DNA from: Streptomyces sp. NBC_00239
Lineage (GTDB): Bacteria; Actinomycetota; Actinomycetes; Streptomycetales; Streptomycetaceae
Length of the DNA stretch: 64,000 bases
Direction of reading: 5' to 3'
Assembly: GCF_036194065.1 (NCBI RefSeq)
Contig: NZ_CP108095.1
Location: forward strand, 2,604,001-2,668,000
This document shows positions 19,383 through 27,928 of the stretch, piece after piece (the first letter of the stretch is position 1; each line of letters begins with the position of its first letter). The notes beneath the pieces are model-generated. The model searched no databases. It was not told where the DNA came from and worked only from the letters and a program-made list of their open reading frames with translations. Both the position numbers and the translations under genes were made by a program.

Positions 19383-20160
19383 GGCCCCCGCCCGGTCTGG
19401 CCGCGCCGGCCTTCTCGTACGCGGTGGTGGCCGGGACCGAGCCCCAGCGGGAGAGCGGCCAGCCGATCCAGTCGGCCCGCCCGATCACCTTCTCCACCGG
19501 CACCATCCCGCCTCCCGGCTCCCCGAGGTGGTCCCGGGAGTCACGCGACTGCGACCGGTGGTCGCCCATCACCCACAGCGTGCCGATCGGCACGACGATC
19601 CGGAACGGCACCTTCGAGGGAGCGTCACCGGGCCGGAGGTATTCCTCGTCCACCGGTACGCCGTTCACGCTCAGCCGGCCCCGCGCGTCGCAGCACACGA
19701 CGTCGTCGCCGCCGACGCCCACGACCCGCTTGACGAAGTCCGTGTCGGCCGGCTCCGCGATGCCGAGGGCGGCGGCCGCACCGCGCAGCAGCCCGACGAC
19801 GGGATCGCCCGCGGGCTGCTCGCGTACGAAGGACCCGGTGCCGTCGAAGACGACGACGTCGCCCCGGGCGGGCTGGTTGCCGAAACGGTACGCCAGCTTG
19901 TTCACCAGCACCCGGTCGCCGACCTTCAGGGTCGACTCCATCGAACGGCTCGGGATCAGGAAGGGCTGGAGCACGAAGTGCGAGAACAGCAGCAGGAGCA
20001 CGGTGCAGGCCACGCCCAGCAGCCCGGCCCGCCGCCAGGACAGCATCCCCGTGGTCCGCGAGCCCGACGGACCGGCCCGGAAACGCGCGAAGCGCGACCG
20101 CTCCTCCCCCGTACCGGAGGAAGTGCGGTCGCGCTGCGTGAGTCGTGCCTCGGTGTCCAT
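19375..20160 (-). CDS. lepB: Type I signal peptidase (first of cluster, SipW-like position)
   Basis: First of the four, 43 bases after rplS. From the ATG of MDTEARLTQRD it is 261 residues with one N-terminal anchor (LLGVACTVLLLLFSHFVL), catalytic Ser in LIPSRSMEST, Lys in DFVKRVVGVGGD, and box E GDHRSQSRDSR. No C-terminal membrane segment. A longer frame upstream runs back into rplS and is rejected. The ribosome binding site is weak, consistent with reinitiation from upstream translation. Confidence 0.93.
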   Translation of the reverse strand: MDTEARLTQRDRTSSGTGEERSRFARFRAGPSGSRTTGMLSWRRAGLLGVACTVLLLLFSHFVLQPFLIPSRSMESTLKVGDRVLVNKLAYRFGNQPARGDVVVFDGTGSFVREQPAGDPVVGLLRGAAAALGIAEPADTDFVKRVVGVGGDDVVCCDARGRLSVNGVPVDEEYLRPGDAPSKVPFRIVVPIGTLWVMGDHRSQSRDSRDHLGEPGGGMVPVEKVIGRADWIGWPLSRWGSVPATTAYEKAGAARPGGGHG

Positions 20161-20203
20161 CGGGGGGAGCCTATCCGGCCGCCCTGTGGACCCGCAGGGG
20201 CGA

Positions 20204-20554
20204 CTAGCGGTCGCGCTTCTCCTTGATCTTCGCGGCCTTGCCGCGGAGCTCACGGAGGTAGTACAGCTTCGCGCGACGCACGTCACCGCGGGTGACGAGC
20301 TCGATCTTCTCGAAGATCGGGGAGTTCACCGGGAAGGTGCGCTCCACGCCGACGCTGAAGGAGACCTTGCGAACGGTGAAGGTCTCGGAGACGCCAGAGC
20401 CCTGGCGACGGATGACAACGCCCTTGAACTGCTGGATACGGGAGCGGTTGCCCTCGATCACGCGGACGTGGACGTTGACGGTGTCACCGGGACGGAACGC
20501 CGGGACGTCCGAACGCAGGGAAGCGGCGTTGACGCCATCGAGCAGGTGAGACAT
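20204..20554 (-). CDS. rplS: 50S ribosomal protein L19
   Basis: Large-subunit protein at the 30S-50S interface. The 116-residue product starts [14 protein letters not shown] and has the L19 blocks [29 protein letters not shown] and [21 protein letters not shown]. The start is set by homology; a longer frame upstream lies in the structured leader. It precedes the four signal peptidases and follows trmD, as in other streptomycetes. Confidence 0.97.
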   Translation of the reverse strand: MSHLLDGVNAASLRSDVPAFRPGDTVNVHVRVIEGNRSRIQQFKGVVIRRQGSGVSETFTVRKVSFSVGVERTFPVNSPIFEKIELVTRGDVRRAKLYYLRELRGKAAKIKEKRDR

Positions 20555-20621
20555 GTTCTTCGTCTGCTTTCTTCGCACGACGCCACAGGCCGCCGAGCGG
20601 GGTTTTCGTAGAGAAATCGGG

Positions 20622-20682
20622 TGCTGTCCCACCCGGCCGGCGACGGTCCCCCTGTGGCAGGGGCGCCCGCGGGCGTACAGCA
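20622..20682 (-). promoter_or_regulatory. Structured leader upstream of rplS
   Basis: On the minus strand TGCTGT and ACAGCA can close a multibranch element containing a palindromic CGCCCGCGGGCG hairpin, a CCCCTG/CAGGGG hairpin and a GC-rich third arm. It begins next to the trmD stop and ends 67 bases before rplS. It could be a trmD terminator, a processing site or an L19 autoregulatory leader; the sequence alone does not decide. Confidence 0.45.
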
Positions 20683-20687
20683 GCCGC

Positions 20688-21509
20688 CTATTCTTCCACG
20701 GCTCCGGGCCTGCGCCAAAATCGGCCGTCCGCGGTCGGGGACCAGCCCAGCAGGGACAGCATCTCCCGGTCCTTCTTGTCGAAGGAGGAGGCCTCGCAGC
20801 GCTCGATGAGGTCCGGGCGGTTGCGTGCGGTCCGGCGGAACGCCTCGTCCCGCCGCCACCGGGCGATCTTCCCGTGGTGGCCGCTGACCAGCACGTCGGG
20901 GATGCCGCGCCCGCGCCACATCGGCGGCTTGGTGTAGACGGGCCCTTCGAGCAGGTTGGCCATGTCGCCGGGGGCGAAGGAGTCGTCCCGGTGGGACTCG
21001 GCGTTGCCGAGGACGCCGGGCAGCAGCCGGGCCACCGCCTCGGTGACCACCAGCACCGCGGCCTCGCCGCCGGCGAGCACGTAGTCGCCGATGGAGACCT
21101 CGTACACGGGCATCCGGGTGGCGTACTCGTCGATGACGCGGCGGTCGATGCCCTCGTAACGGGCGGGCGTGAAGACCAGCCAGGGCCGCTCGGAGAGCTC
21201 GACGGCGAGCTCCTGGGTGAAGGGCCGGCCGCTGGGCGTGGGCACGACGAGCACCGGCCCGTGCGCGCCCGCCTCGAAGCCGGACGCCAGGACGTCGTCC
21301 AGGCAGTCCCCCCACGGCTCGGTCTTCATGACCATGCCGGGGCCGCCGCCGTACGGGGTGTCGTCGACCGTGTTGTGCCGGTCGTACGTCCAGTCCCGCA
21401 GGTCGTGGACGTGGACGTCGAGCTGCCCGCGGGCCCTGGCCTTGCCGACGAGCGAGACGTTCAGCGGCTCCAGGTACTCCGGGAAGATCGTGACGACGTC
21501 GAGCCGCAT
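20688..21509 (-). CDS. trmD: tRNA (guanine-N1)-methyltransferase TrmD
   Basis: Methylates G37 of tRNAs next to the anticodon to prevent frameshifting. The 273-residue SPOUT enzyme starts [13 protein letters not shown] and shows the knot motifs [36 protein letters not shown] and [13 protein letters not shown]. The ATG overlaps the rimM stop as TGATG. It belongs to rpsP-khpA-rimM-trmD, with rplS next. Confidence 0.97.
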   Translation of the reverse strand: MRLDVVTIFPEYLEPLNVSLVGKARARGQLDVHVHDLRDWTYDRHNTVDDTPYGGGPGMVMKTEPWGDCLDDVLASGFEAGAHGPVLVVPTPSGRPFTQELAVELSERPWLVFTPARYEGIDRRVIDEYATRMPVYEVSIGDYVLAGGEAAVLVVTEAVARLLPGVLGNAESHRDDSFAPGDMANLLEGPVYTKPPMWRGRGIPDVLVSGHHGKIARWRRDEAFRRTARNRPDLIERCEASSFDKKDREMLSLLGWSPTADGRFWRRPGAVEE

Positions 21510-22069
21510 CAGGAGGCGTCCTCGTCGTCCTCGTCGTCCCGCGCGGACGCGATCTCGGCGCGGTCGTCGATCAGCCCGGGCGGCGGGTCGATGACGGCGC
21601 GCTGGTTCTCCAGGTCGATCTCGGTGACGATCTCCTCGACGAAGGGGATCATCACCTCGGTGCCGTCGGGGCGCTCCACGATGAAGAGGTCCTGCGAGGG
21701 CAGGTGCGAGATCTCGGTGATCCGGCCGATCTCGGTGCCGTCGGCGAGGACCACGTCGAGGTCCATGAGCTGGTGGTCGTAGAACTCCTCCGGGTCCGCC
21801 GGCAGCTCCTCCGGGTCCACGTCGGCGATCAGCAGGATGTTGCGCAGCGCCTCGGCGCCGGTACGGTCCTTGACGCCCGCGAAGCGGAGCAGGAGCCGGC
21901 CGCTGTGCACCCGGCCGGTCTCGATCGTCAGCGGTCCCGCCGACGCGGGCTCGGTGTGGAGTACGGCGCCGGGGCCGAGCCGCAGCTCGGGCTCGTCCGT
22001 GCGCACCTCGACGGTGACCTCGCCCTTGATGCCGTGGGCGCGGCCGATCCGCGCGACTACCAGCTGCAC
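21509..22069 (-). CDS. rimM: 16S rRNA processing protein RimM
   Basis: Assembly factor for the 30S head, binding S19. The 186-residue product starts at a GTG preceded by GGAAG, with the N-terminal [16 protein letters not shown] signature and the C-terminal PRC-barrel around [26 protein letters not shown]. The extreme C-terminus is acidic ([11 protein letters not shown]). It follows khpA and overlaps trmD. Confidence 0.96.
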   Translation of the reverse strand: MQLVVARIGRAHGIKGEVTVEVRTDEPELRLGPGAVLHTEPASAGPLTIETGRVHSGRLLLRFAGVKDRTGAEALRNILLIADVDPEELPADPEEFYDHQLMDLDVVLADGTEIGRITEISHLPSQDLFIVERPDGTEVMIPFVEEIVTEIDLENQRAVIDPPPGLIDDRAEIASARDDEDDEDAS

Positions 22070-22148
22070 TCTTCCTTCTCCTGTTCATACGACGACGGGC
22101 CGGGGCGGGCCTCAGCCCTCCCCGGCCCGTGCCGGTGATTCAACTTCG

Positions 22149-22388
22149 TCAGCGGACCTGGTCCACGTCGACGAGGTCGACGCGGATCCCACGGCCGCCG
22201 ATGGCGCCCACGACGGTACGCAGAGCACGTGCGGTGCGGCCGTTGCGGCCGATCACCTTGCCGAGGTCGTCGGGGTGAACCCTGACCTCCAGCACCTGCC
22301 CGCGACGCAGGTTGCGCGAGGCGACCTGCACGTCTTCGGGGTTGTCCACAATGCCCTTTACGAGGTGCTCAAGAGCCTCCTCGAGCAT
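22149..22388 (-). CDS. khpA: KH-domain RNA-binding protein KhpA
   Basis: A 79-residue protein consisting of one KH domain, with the nucleic-acid-binding GXXG loop visible as IGRNGRTARALR. In other bacteria KhpA pairs with KhpB and binds many RNAs. It lies two bases after rpsP and before rimM, the position this gene holds across Gram-positive bacteria. No partner is encoded in the window. Confidence 0.95.
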   Translation of the reverse strand: MLEEALEHLVKGIVDNPEDVQVASRNLRRGQVLEVRVHPDDLGKVIGRNGRTARALRTVVGAIGGRGIRVDLVDVDQVR

Positions 22389-22390
22389 GC

Positions 22391-22831
22391 TCAGGCCTCG
22401 GTCGACTCGGCGGCGGCCTCAGCCTCGTCCGCCTTCTTGTCGGCCTTCTTCGCCTTCTGCGTGATGGCCTCGCCCTTGGCGTCGCCACCCTCGAGGGCCT
22501 TGGCGAACTCGTCGAAGGAACGACGCTTGTCTTCCTTCGTCGCCGGCTGCAGGAGCGGCTTCTCCGGGGCGGGCAGGCCCTTGGCGGCCTGCCAGTCACC
22601 GGTGAGCTTCAGGATGGCGAGCACGGCCTCGGTCGGCTGGGCGCCGACGGAGAGCCAGTACTGCGCACGCTCGCCGTTGACCTCGATGCGCGAGGGGTTG
22701 TAGGTCGGCTGGTAGATGCCGATCTCCTCGATCGCGCGACCGTCCCGACGGGTGCGGGCGTCGGCGACGACGATGCGGTAGTGCGGCTGGCGAATCTTGC
22801 CGAGGCGCTTGAGCTTGATCTTGACTGCCAC
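22391..22831 (-). CDS. rpsP: 30S ribosomal protein S16
   Basis: Small-subunit protein needed for 30S assembly. The GTG of [24 protein letters not shown] is chosen because it gives the invariant S16 N-terminus, with AGGAG 11 bases upstream. The core is the usual ~85 residues. A C-terminal extension of about 60 residues, rich in Lys, Glu and Ala, is common in actinobacteria. First gene of rpsP-khpA-rimM-trmD. Confidence 0.96.
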   Translation of the reverse strand: MAVKIKLKRLGKIRQPHYRIVVADARTRRDGRAIEEIGIYQPTYNPSRIEVNGERAQYWLSVGAQPTEAVLAILKLTGDWQAAKGLPAPEKPLLQPATKEDKRRSFDEFAKALEGGDAKGEAITQKAKKADKKADEAEAAAESTEA

Positions 22832-22988
22832 TGGAGTGGTGTCTCCTGAACTTGACGTGGTGGGGCACATGAGATGCCACGTGGGGTTGCGGTACTCGGG
22901 TGCCCGATGGACGCGTCAGCCGTAGGAGAGAGGGGTCCTGTTCGACTGTCGAGTACAGCTAGCCATTGTGCCACATGCCCGCCGCGCG

Positions 22989-23588
22989 TCAGGACGCGGC
23001 AGCCGTCACCGCCACCTCGGGGATGCGGAAGGGCTTCATGCAGCCGCCGCACACGATCGGGGCCTGGGCCAGGACCGACGGGACCACGCGCACGTTGCGC
23101 CCGCAGTCGCAGACCGCCTTGACGCGGACGCCGCCGCCGGAGGAGCCGTGCCGGGCGGCCGGTCCTCGGAAACTGCGCTTGGTGTCGGCGGCCGTGGCCA
23201 CGGTGTGCGCCCGCAGGGCCCGCTGGAGCCGCTCGATGGTCGGGCGGTAGCGCTTGCGCGCCTCGGGGTTGAGGGTCACGAGCGAGAAGCCGCTGCTGGC
23301 ATGCGGCTCGTCGGCGTGGTCGAGGCCCATCTCCTCGGCGATCGCGAGGAATCGGCGGTTGTGGTAGCGGCCGGCCCGCGAGGTGTCCCGGACCCCGCGG
23401 GCGGCGGCGATTCCGTGGACTGCCTCGTGGAGCAGTCGCTCGAAGGAGAGCTCCGCGCCACACGCGGACGAAGACTCCCCGATCAAAGACTCGGGTGCGG
23501 CAAGGTCGGGCAGCTCGGGGTGGTACCGCTGAATGTCGGCCCACGCCTGCGCCAGCTCTGCGGCGAGTACAGGTGGTGTCGTGCTCAC
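22989..23588 (-). CDS. Putative HEXXH zincin with C-terminal zinc ribbon
   Basis: A 199-residue protein from the GTG of VSTTPPVLAAELAQAW. Two features are visible: HEAVH at residues 54-58, a zincin HEXXH motif, followed about 25 residues later by RRFLAIAEEMGL; and a C-terminal zinc ribbon made of CDCG and CGGC about 20 residues apart. This layout resembles SprT-like proteases, which cut DNA-protein crosslinks, but the match is by motif only. No clear Shine-Dalgarno is seen. It lies between proS and rpsP on the same strand, with a terminator after proS, so it is probably transcribed alone. Confidence 0.65.
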   Translation of the reverse strand: MSTTPPVLAAELAQAWADIQRYHPELPDLAAPESLIGESSSACGAELSFERLLHEAVHGIAAARGVRDTSRAGRYHNRRFLAIAEEMGLDHADEPHASSGFSLVTLNPEARKRYRPTIERLQRALRAHTVATAADTKRSFRGPAARHGSSGGGVRVKAVCDCGRNVRVVPSVLAQAPIVCGGCMKPFRIPEVAVTAAAS

Positions 23589-23724
23589 GTCGTGACAACG
23601 AGCCGGAGGCCCCCGGTGTTCCGATTCCGGGCCATTCCAAATTTTTTGCACGTACCAGTCAGTTCACACTCATGCATCCCGACGAGGGCGGGTGCGCATA
23701 TGTGCGGAGGAGTCGGTACGTACG

Positions 23725-23758
23725 GGAGATCCCCCGGACCGTGGCCCGGGGGATCTCC
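23725..23758. terminator. Terminator downstream of proS
   Basis: Thirteen perfect pairs (GGAGATCCCCCGG with CCGGGGGATCTCC) around an eight-base loop, about 45 bases after the proS stop. No U-tract, the usual situation for strong Streptomyces hairpins. Confidence 0.75.
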
Positions 23759-23803
23759 TGCGTCACAGCGGTGCGCAGCCGTTCACTTCAGGCGGCGTTC
23801 GCC

Positions 23804-25216
23804 TCAGTAGGAGCGCGCCACGATGGCGATGGTGCCCGGGGCGTCGTCGGCGACCGGGACGGAACCGTCCTCGGCCACCAGGCAGCGCACGGTCACGGCC
23901 TGCTCGCCGAGCTTGGCCTCGCCCTCGGGGCCCAGCACGTCCCACGGGATCCGCGCCCAGCCACCGGCCGCGGCGGCCTCGGCGGCCTCCTCGATCGTGG
24001 ACACGTCGCTGGTACGGGACTCCCGGCGCTCGCGGGACTCGCGCAGCAGCTGGGCCTGGTCCTCTTCCAGCACCTTGGGCAGGAGGTCGGCGAGGGAGTC
24101 GATCTGCACCGGCTCCTTGCCGCCCGGGATCCGGCGGGCCAGCATCGCGGTGCCGGCCTCCAGGTCGCGGGGGCCGATCTCGATGCGGACCGGTACGCCC
24201 TTCAGCTCCCAGTCCACGGCGCGGCGGCCGAAGGGGGTGTCGACGCGGTCGTCGACGTGCACCCGGATGCCGGCGGCCTTGAGCTGGGCACCCAGCTCGC
24301 GGACCTTCGCCACGGCCTCGTCGCCCTTGATCGCCATGACGACGACCTGGACGTGCGCGAGCCGCGGCGGCACGCGCAGGCCGTTGTCGTCGCCGTGGGA
24401 CATGATCAGGCCGCCGACCATGCGGGTGGAGACGCCCCACGAGGTCTGCCAGACCAGCTCCTGCTGTCCTTCCTTGGACAGGTAGGAGGTGTTGAAGGCC
24501 TTCGCGAAGTTGGTGCCGAGCTCGTGGCTCGTGCCCAGCTGGAGGGCCTTGCCGTCGCCCATCATGCCCTCGAGGGTGAGGGTGTTGATGGCGCCGGCGA
24601 AGCGCTCCTTGGGGGTCTTGCGGCCGAGCACGACGTCGATGCCGAGCACGTTGGTCATGAAGTCGCCGTACACGTTCCGGTGGATGTGCGCGGCGTAGTC
24701 GCGGGCGTCCTCGTAGGTGGCGTGGGCCGTGTGGCCCTCCTGCCAGAGGAACTCGCTCGTACGGAGGAAGACGCGGGGGCGCATTTCCCAGCGGACGACG
24801 TTCGCCCACTGGTTGATCAGCAGGGGCAGGTCGCGGTAGCTCTGCACCCACTTGGAGAAGTAGTCGTTGATGATCGTCTCGGAGGTCGGCCGGACCACGA
24901 CGGGCTCGTCGAGCTCCTTGCCGCCGCCGTGGGTGACGACGGCGAGCTCGGGGGCGAAGCCCTCGACGTGCTCGGCTTCCCTCGTCAGGTACGACTGCGG
25001 GATGAAGAGCGGGAAGTAGGCGTTCTGGGCGCCCGCTTCCTTGATGCGCGCGTCCATCTCCTGCTGCATCCGCTCCCACAGGCCGTAGCCGTACGGACGG
25101 ATGACCATCGTGCCGCGCACTGGGCCGTTGTCGGCCAGCTCGGCCTTGTTGATCAGGTCCTGGTACCAGCGGGGGAAGTCGTCCGCCTGGGGGGTGAGAA
25201 CGGGAGCCTTTGCCAT
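23804..25216 (-). CDS. proS: Prolyl-tRNA synthetase (archaeal/eukaryotic-type)
   Basis: Charges tRNA-Pro. At 470 residues it is the shorter archaeal/eukaryotic-like form, lacking the ~180-residue editing insertion of E. coli ProS. Class II motifs are clear: motif 2 FLRTSEFLWQEGHTAHAT, motif 3 around SHGDDNGLRVPP, and the TSETIINDYF block. The start is the ATG of MAKAPVLTPQADDFPRWYQD; the long upstream frame is Pro/Arg-rich and overlaps a divergent gene. Confidence 0.96.
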   Translation of the reverse strand: MAKAPVLTPQADDFPRWYQDLINKAELADNGPVRGTMVIRPYGYGLWERMQQEMDARIKEAGAQNAYFPLFIPQSYLTREAEHVEGFAPELAVVTHGGGKELDEPVVVRPTSETIINDYFSKWVQSYRDLPLLINQWANVVRWEMRPRVFLRTSEFLWQEGHTAHATYEDARDYAAHIHRNVYGDFMTNVLGIDVVLGRKTPKERFAGAINTLTLEGMMGDGKALQLGTSHELGTNFAKAFNTSYLSKEGQQELVWQTSWGVSTRMVGGLIMSHGDDNGLRVPPRLAHVQVVVMAIKGDEAVAKVRELGAQLKAAGIRVHVDDRVDTPFGRRAVDWELKGVPVRIEIGPRDLEAGTAMLARRIPGGKEPVQIDSLADLLPKVLEEDQAQLLRESRERRESRTSDVSTIEEAAEAAAAGGWARIPWDVLGPEGEAKLGEQAVTVRCLVAEDGSVPVADDAPGTIAIVARSY

Positions 25217-25335
25217 GGCGCGAATGGTACGGCGCCGGGCAGGGTGAGCGTGAATCGGGTCGGCCGTCCTATGGACGGGCGGCCCGATGAGCAGTTCTCT
25301 GACAAGGGGGGCAAGGAGGACAGGAGCGCTTTCGC

Positions 25336-26064
25336 ATGACTTCGACGCTCGTCGCCCGGGACTGGGCGGAGATCCAGGAGCGGATGCTCGTACCGCTGTA
25401 CGAAGCGGTGTACGACCGGCTGGACATCGGTCCCGGCACGCGGCTGCTCGGGCTGGACTGCGGGGCCGGGCTGGCCCTGCTGCTCGGCGCCGCGCGAGGA
25501 GCCCGGGTGACCGGGGCCGAACCGGATCCGGAGCGGCTCGCGCTGGCCCGCGAGCGCCGGCTGGACGTGGCGGCGGCCCCGCCCGCGGCCGGCGGCGCCG
25601 GGTACGACGTGCTGGCGGCCTTCTCGCCCGATGCCGTCGCGGACCTCGGCCGCGTGCTGCCGCTGGTGCGGCGGGGCGGGGCGGTGGTGCTGACCGGCTG
25701 GGGCCCGGCGGAGCGGTGCGCGACGCTGACGGTCCTGGGGGCGCAGTGGCGGCTGCCGCCGCGGCGCGACGGCCTGGAGGAGGTGGCGGCCGCGGCGGGG
25801 CTGCAGCCGGACGGCTCGGGGCGGGTGTTCTGCCCGTTCGGGTACGCCGACATGGAGAGCGCGGTGCGCGGGCTGCTGTCCGCGAGCCGCTCCCCCGGTG
25901 CCGGGACCGGCGCCGGTGCGGGCGGCTTCGGGGCGGATCCGGCCGCGGCGGACCCGGCGCAGGCGGAGAAGGAGCTGGCCGAGTCACTGCACCCGTACGC
26001 GCGGGCGGACGGCACGGTCTGGCTGCCGAACGTGTTCCGCTACGTGATCGCCCGGGTGCCGTAG
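25336..26064 (+). CDS. SAM-dependent methyltransferase
   Basis: A 242-residue class I methyltransferase-like protein. Motif I is LLGLDCGAGLALLLGAARG near residue 36, motif II the acidic VTGAEPDPERLALAR, and a motif IV-like VLAAFSPDAVADL follows. The C-terminus has a low-complexity Gly/Ala-rich insert before VWLPNVFRYVIARVP. An AGGAG lies about nine bases before the ATG. The substrate is unknown. It is divergent from proS and convergent with ffh. Confidence 0.8.
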   Translation: MTSTLVARDWAEIQERMLVPLYEAVYDRLDIGPGTRLLGLDCGAGLALLLGAARGARVTGAEPDPERLALARERRLDVAAAPPAAGGAGYDVLAAFSPDAVADLGRVLPLVRRGGAVVLTGWGPAERCATLTVLGAQWRLPPRRDGLEEVAAAAGLQPDGSGRVFCPFGYADMESAVRGLLSASRSPGAGTGAGAGGFGADPAAADPAQAEKELAESLHPYARADGTVWLPNVFRYVIARVP

Positions 26065-26155
26065 CCCGGGCGGAGCGGGCGGAGCGGGCCCTCGGGAGGA
26101 CCTGGCGACGGCGTCGAGGGTGGCGGGCGCGGCCGACAGGCCGGGGCAGCGGAAA

Positions 26156-26179
26156 GGGCCTCCGCCGCGGCGGAGGCCC
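26156..26179. terminator. Terminator between ffh and the methyltransferase gene
   Basis: A perfect 24-base palindrome, GGGCCTCCGCCG followed by its exact complement, flanked by AAA on one side so that the ffh transcript would end in UUU. It lies between two convergent genes and can serve both. Confidence 0.8.
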
Positions 26180-26203
26180 TGATCCGTACGGCTCGCGCCG
26201 GTG

Positions 26204-27766
26204 CTACTTCATGAACTTCCGGAACTCGTCCGGCAGCTCGAAGTCCTCGCCCGGCTGCCCGGCCGGAAGGCCGAAGGCGCCGCCCGGCTCCAGGGCAGGC
26301 GTGCCGCCCTGCTCCTTGCGGGCGGCAGCGGCTGCCTCTTCGGCCTTGCGCTTCATCGGGTTGCCGCTCTTGCGCTTGCCCTTGGCCTGCTTGATCTGCT
26401 TCTTCTGCCGGCCGGGGCCGCCGCCCATGCCCGGCATGCCCGGCATCCCGGGCATGCCGCCGCCCTGGGCCATGCGGGACATCATCTTGCGGGCCTCGAA
26501 GAAGCGCTCGACGAGGTTCTTGACGGCGCTGACCTCGGTGCCGGAGCCCTTGGCGATACGGGCCCGGCGGGAGCCGTTGATCAGGTGCGGGTCCTGGCGC
26601 TCGGCCGGGGTCATCGACTTGATGATCGCGGCGGTGCGGTCCACGTCGCGCTCGTCGATGTTGTTGATCTGGTCCTTGATCTGGCCCATGCCCGGCAGCA
26701 TGCCGAGCAGCTTGGAGATGGAGCCCATCTTGCGGACCTGCTCCATCTGGGCCAGGAAGTCGTCGAGCGTGAACTCCTTCGGCCCCTTCGCCAGCTTGGC
26801 CGCCATCTTCTCGGCTTCGGCCTGGTCGAAGGTCTTCTCGGCCTGCTCGATGAGGGTGAGCATGTCCCCCATGTCGAGGATCCGGCCCGCCATGCGGTCG
26901 GGGTGGAAGGCGTCGAACTCGTCGAGCTTCTCGCCGTTCGAGGCGAACATGATCTGCTTGCCGGTGACGTGCGCGATGGAGAGCGCGGCACCACCGCGGG
27001 CGTCGCCGTCGAGCTTGGAGAGCACCACGCCGTCGAAGCCGACGCCGTCGCGGAAGGCCTCGGCGGTGTTGACCGCGTCCTGGCCGATCATCGCGTCGAC
27101 GACGAAGAGGATCTCGTCGGGGCTGACGGCGTCGCGGATGTCCGCGGCCTGCTGCATCAGCTCCTGGTCGATGCCGAGGCGGCCGGCGGTGTCGACGACG
27201 ACCACGTCGTACTGCTTGGTGCGCGCGTACTCGATGGAGTCCTTCGCGACCTGGACCGGGTCGCCGACGCCGTTGCCCGGCTGCGGGGCGTAGACGGCCA
27301 CGCCGGCGCGCTCGGCGACGACGCTGAGCTGGTTGACGGCGTTGGGGCGCTGGAGGTCGCAGGCGACGAGCAGCGGGGCGTGGCCCTGCTCCTTGAGCCA
27401 GAGGCCGAGCTTGCCGGCGAGGGTCGTCTTACCGGCACCCTGGAGACCGGCGAGCATGATCACGGTGGGCGCCGTCTTGGCGAAGCGCAGTCGGCGGGTC
27501 TCGCCGCCGAGGATCCGGACGAGCTCCTCGTTGACGATCTTGAGGACCTGCTGGCCAGGGTTGAGGGCCTTGCTGACCTCGGCGCCGAGCGCCCTCTCCT
27601 TGACGTTCGCGATGAAGGAGCGGACGACGGGCAGGGCGACGTCGGCTTCGAGCAGCGCGATGCGGATTTCCCGGGCCGCCGCGTCGATGTCTGCCTCGGA
27701 GAGGCGCCCCTTGCCGCGCAGGGCCTTGAAAGTATTCGCCAAGCGGTCGGAGAGAGTATCGAACAC
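26204..27766 (-). CDS. ffh: Signal recognition particle protein Ffh
   Basis: SRP54 GTPase that binds 4.5S RNA and signal sequences for co-translational membrane targeting. The order is N domain, G domain with GLQGAGKTTL near residue 107, VACDLQRPNA, VDTAGRL and SKLDGDARGG, then a methionine-rich M domain containing MLPGMGQIKDQ and SRRARIAKGSG. The 520-residue length includes a Gly/Met repeat (MPGMPGMPGMGGG) and a basic tail common in streptomycetes. Its receptor ftsY lies 8 kb away. Confidence 0.97.
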   Translation of the reverse strand: MFDTLSDRLANTFKALRGKGRLSEADIDAAAREIRIALLEADVALPVVRSFIANVKERALGAEVSKALNPGQQVLKIVNEELVRILGGETRRLRFAKTAPTVIMLAGLQGAGKTTLAGKLGLWLKEQGHAPLLVACDLQRPNAVNQLSVVAERAGVAVYAPQPGNGVGDPVQVAKDSIEYARTKQYDVVVVDTAGRLGIDQELMQQAADIRDAVSPDEILFVVDAMIGQDAVNTAEAFRDGVGFDGVVLSKLDGDARGGAALSIAHVTGKQIMFASNGEKLDEFDAFHPDRMAGRILDMGDMLTLIEQAEKTFDQAEAEKMAAKLAKGPKEFTLDDFLAQMEQVRKMGSISKLLGMLPGMGQIKDQINNIDERDVDRTAAIIKSMTPAERQDPHLINGSRRARIAKGSGTEVSAVKNLVERFFEARKMMSRMAQGGGMPGMPGMPGMGGGPGRQKKQIKQAKGKRKSGNPMKRKAEEAAAAARKEQGGTPALEPGGAFGLPAGQPGEDFELPDEFRKFMK

Positions 27767-27838
27767 GGCGCTCGCTGGTCCTTGGGTTCGGGGGCGTTGG
27801 ATCGCCCTCCAGGGTATCCGGCCCCGGAGCGGAATCGA

Positions 27839-27866
27839 CCCCGCCCGCCGGATCCGGCGGGCGGGG
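27839..27866. terminator. GATC-loop hairpin upstream of ffh
   Basis: Twelve perfect GC pairs (CCCCGCCCGCCG with its complement) around a GATC tetraloop. It is the second of two strong hairpins between glnD and ffh and is likely a back-up terminator for the glnD unit. Confidence 0.6.
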
Positions 27867-27888
27867 CCCGTTCCGTCCGGTTTCCGCC

Positions 27889-27928
27889 CTAGGGGGTGTC
27901 CGGCGGATCAGGGTCGGACACCCCCTAG
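27889..27928. terminator. Terminator overlapping the glnD stop codon
   Basis: Fourteen perfect pairs (CTAGGGGGTGTCCG with CGGACACCCCCTAG) and a 12-base loop. The glnD TAG is part of the stem. Confidence 0.8.
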
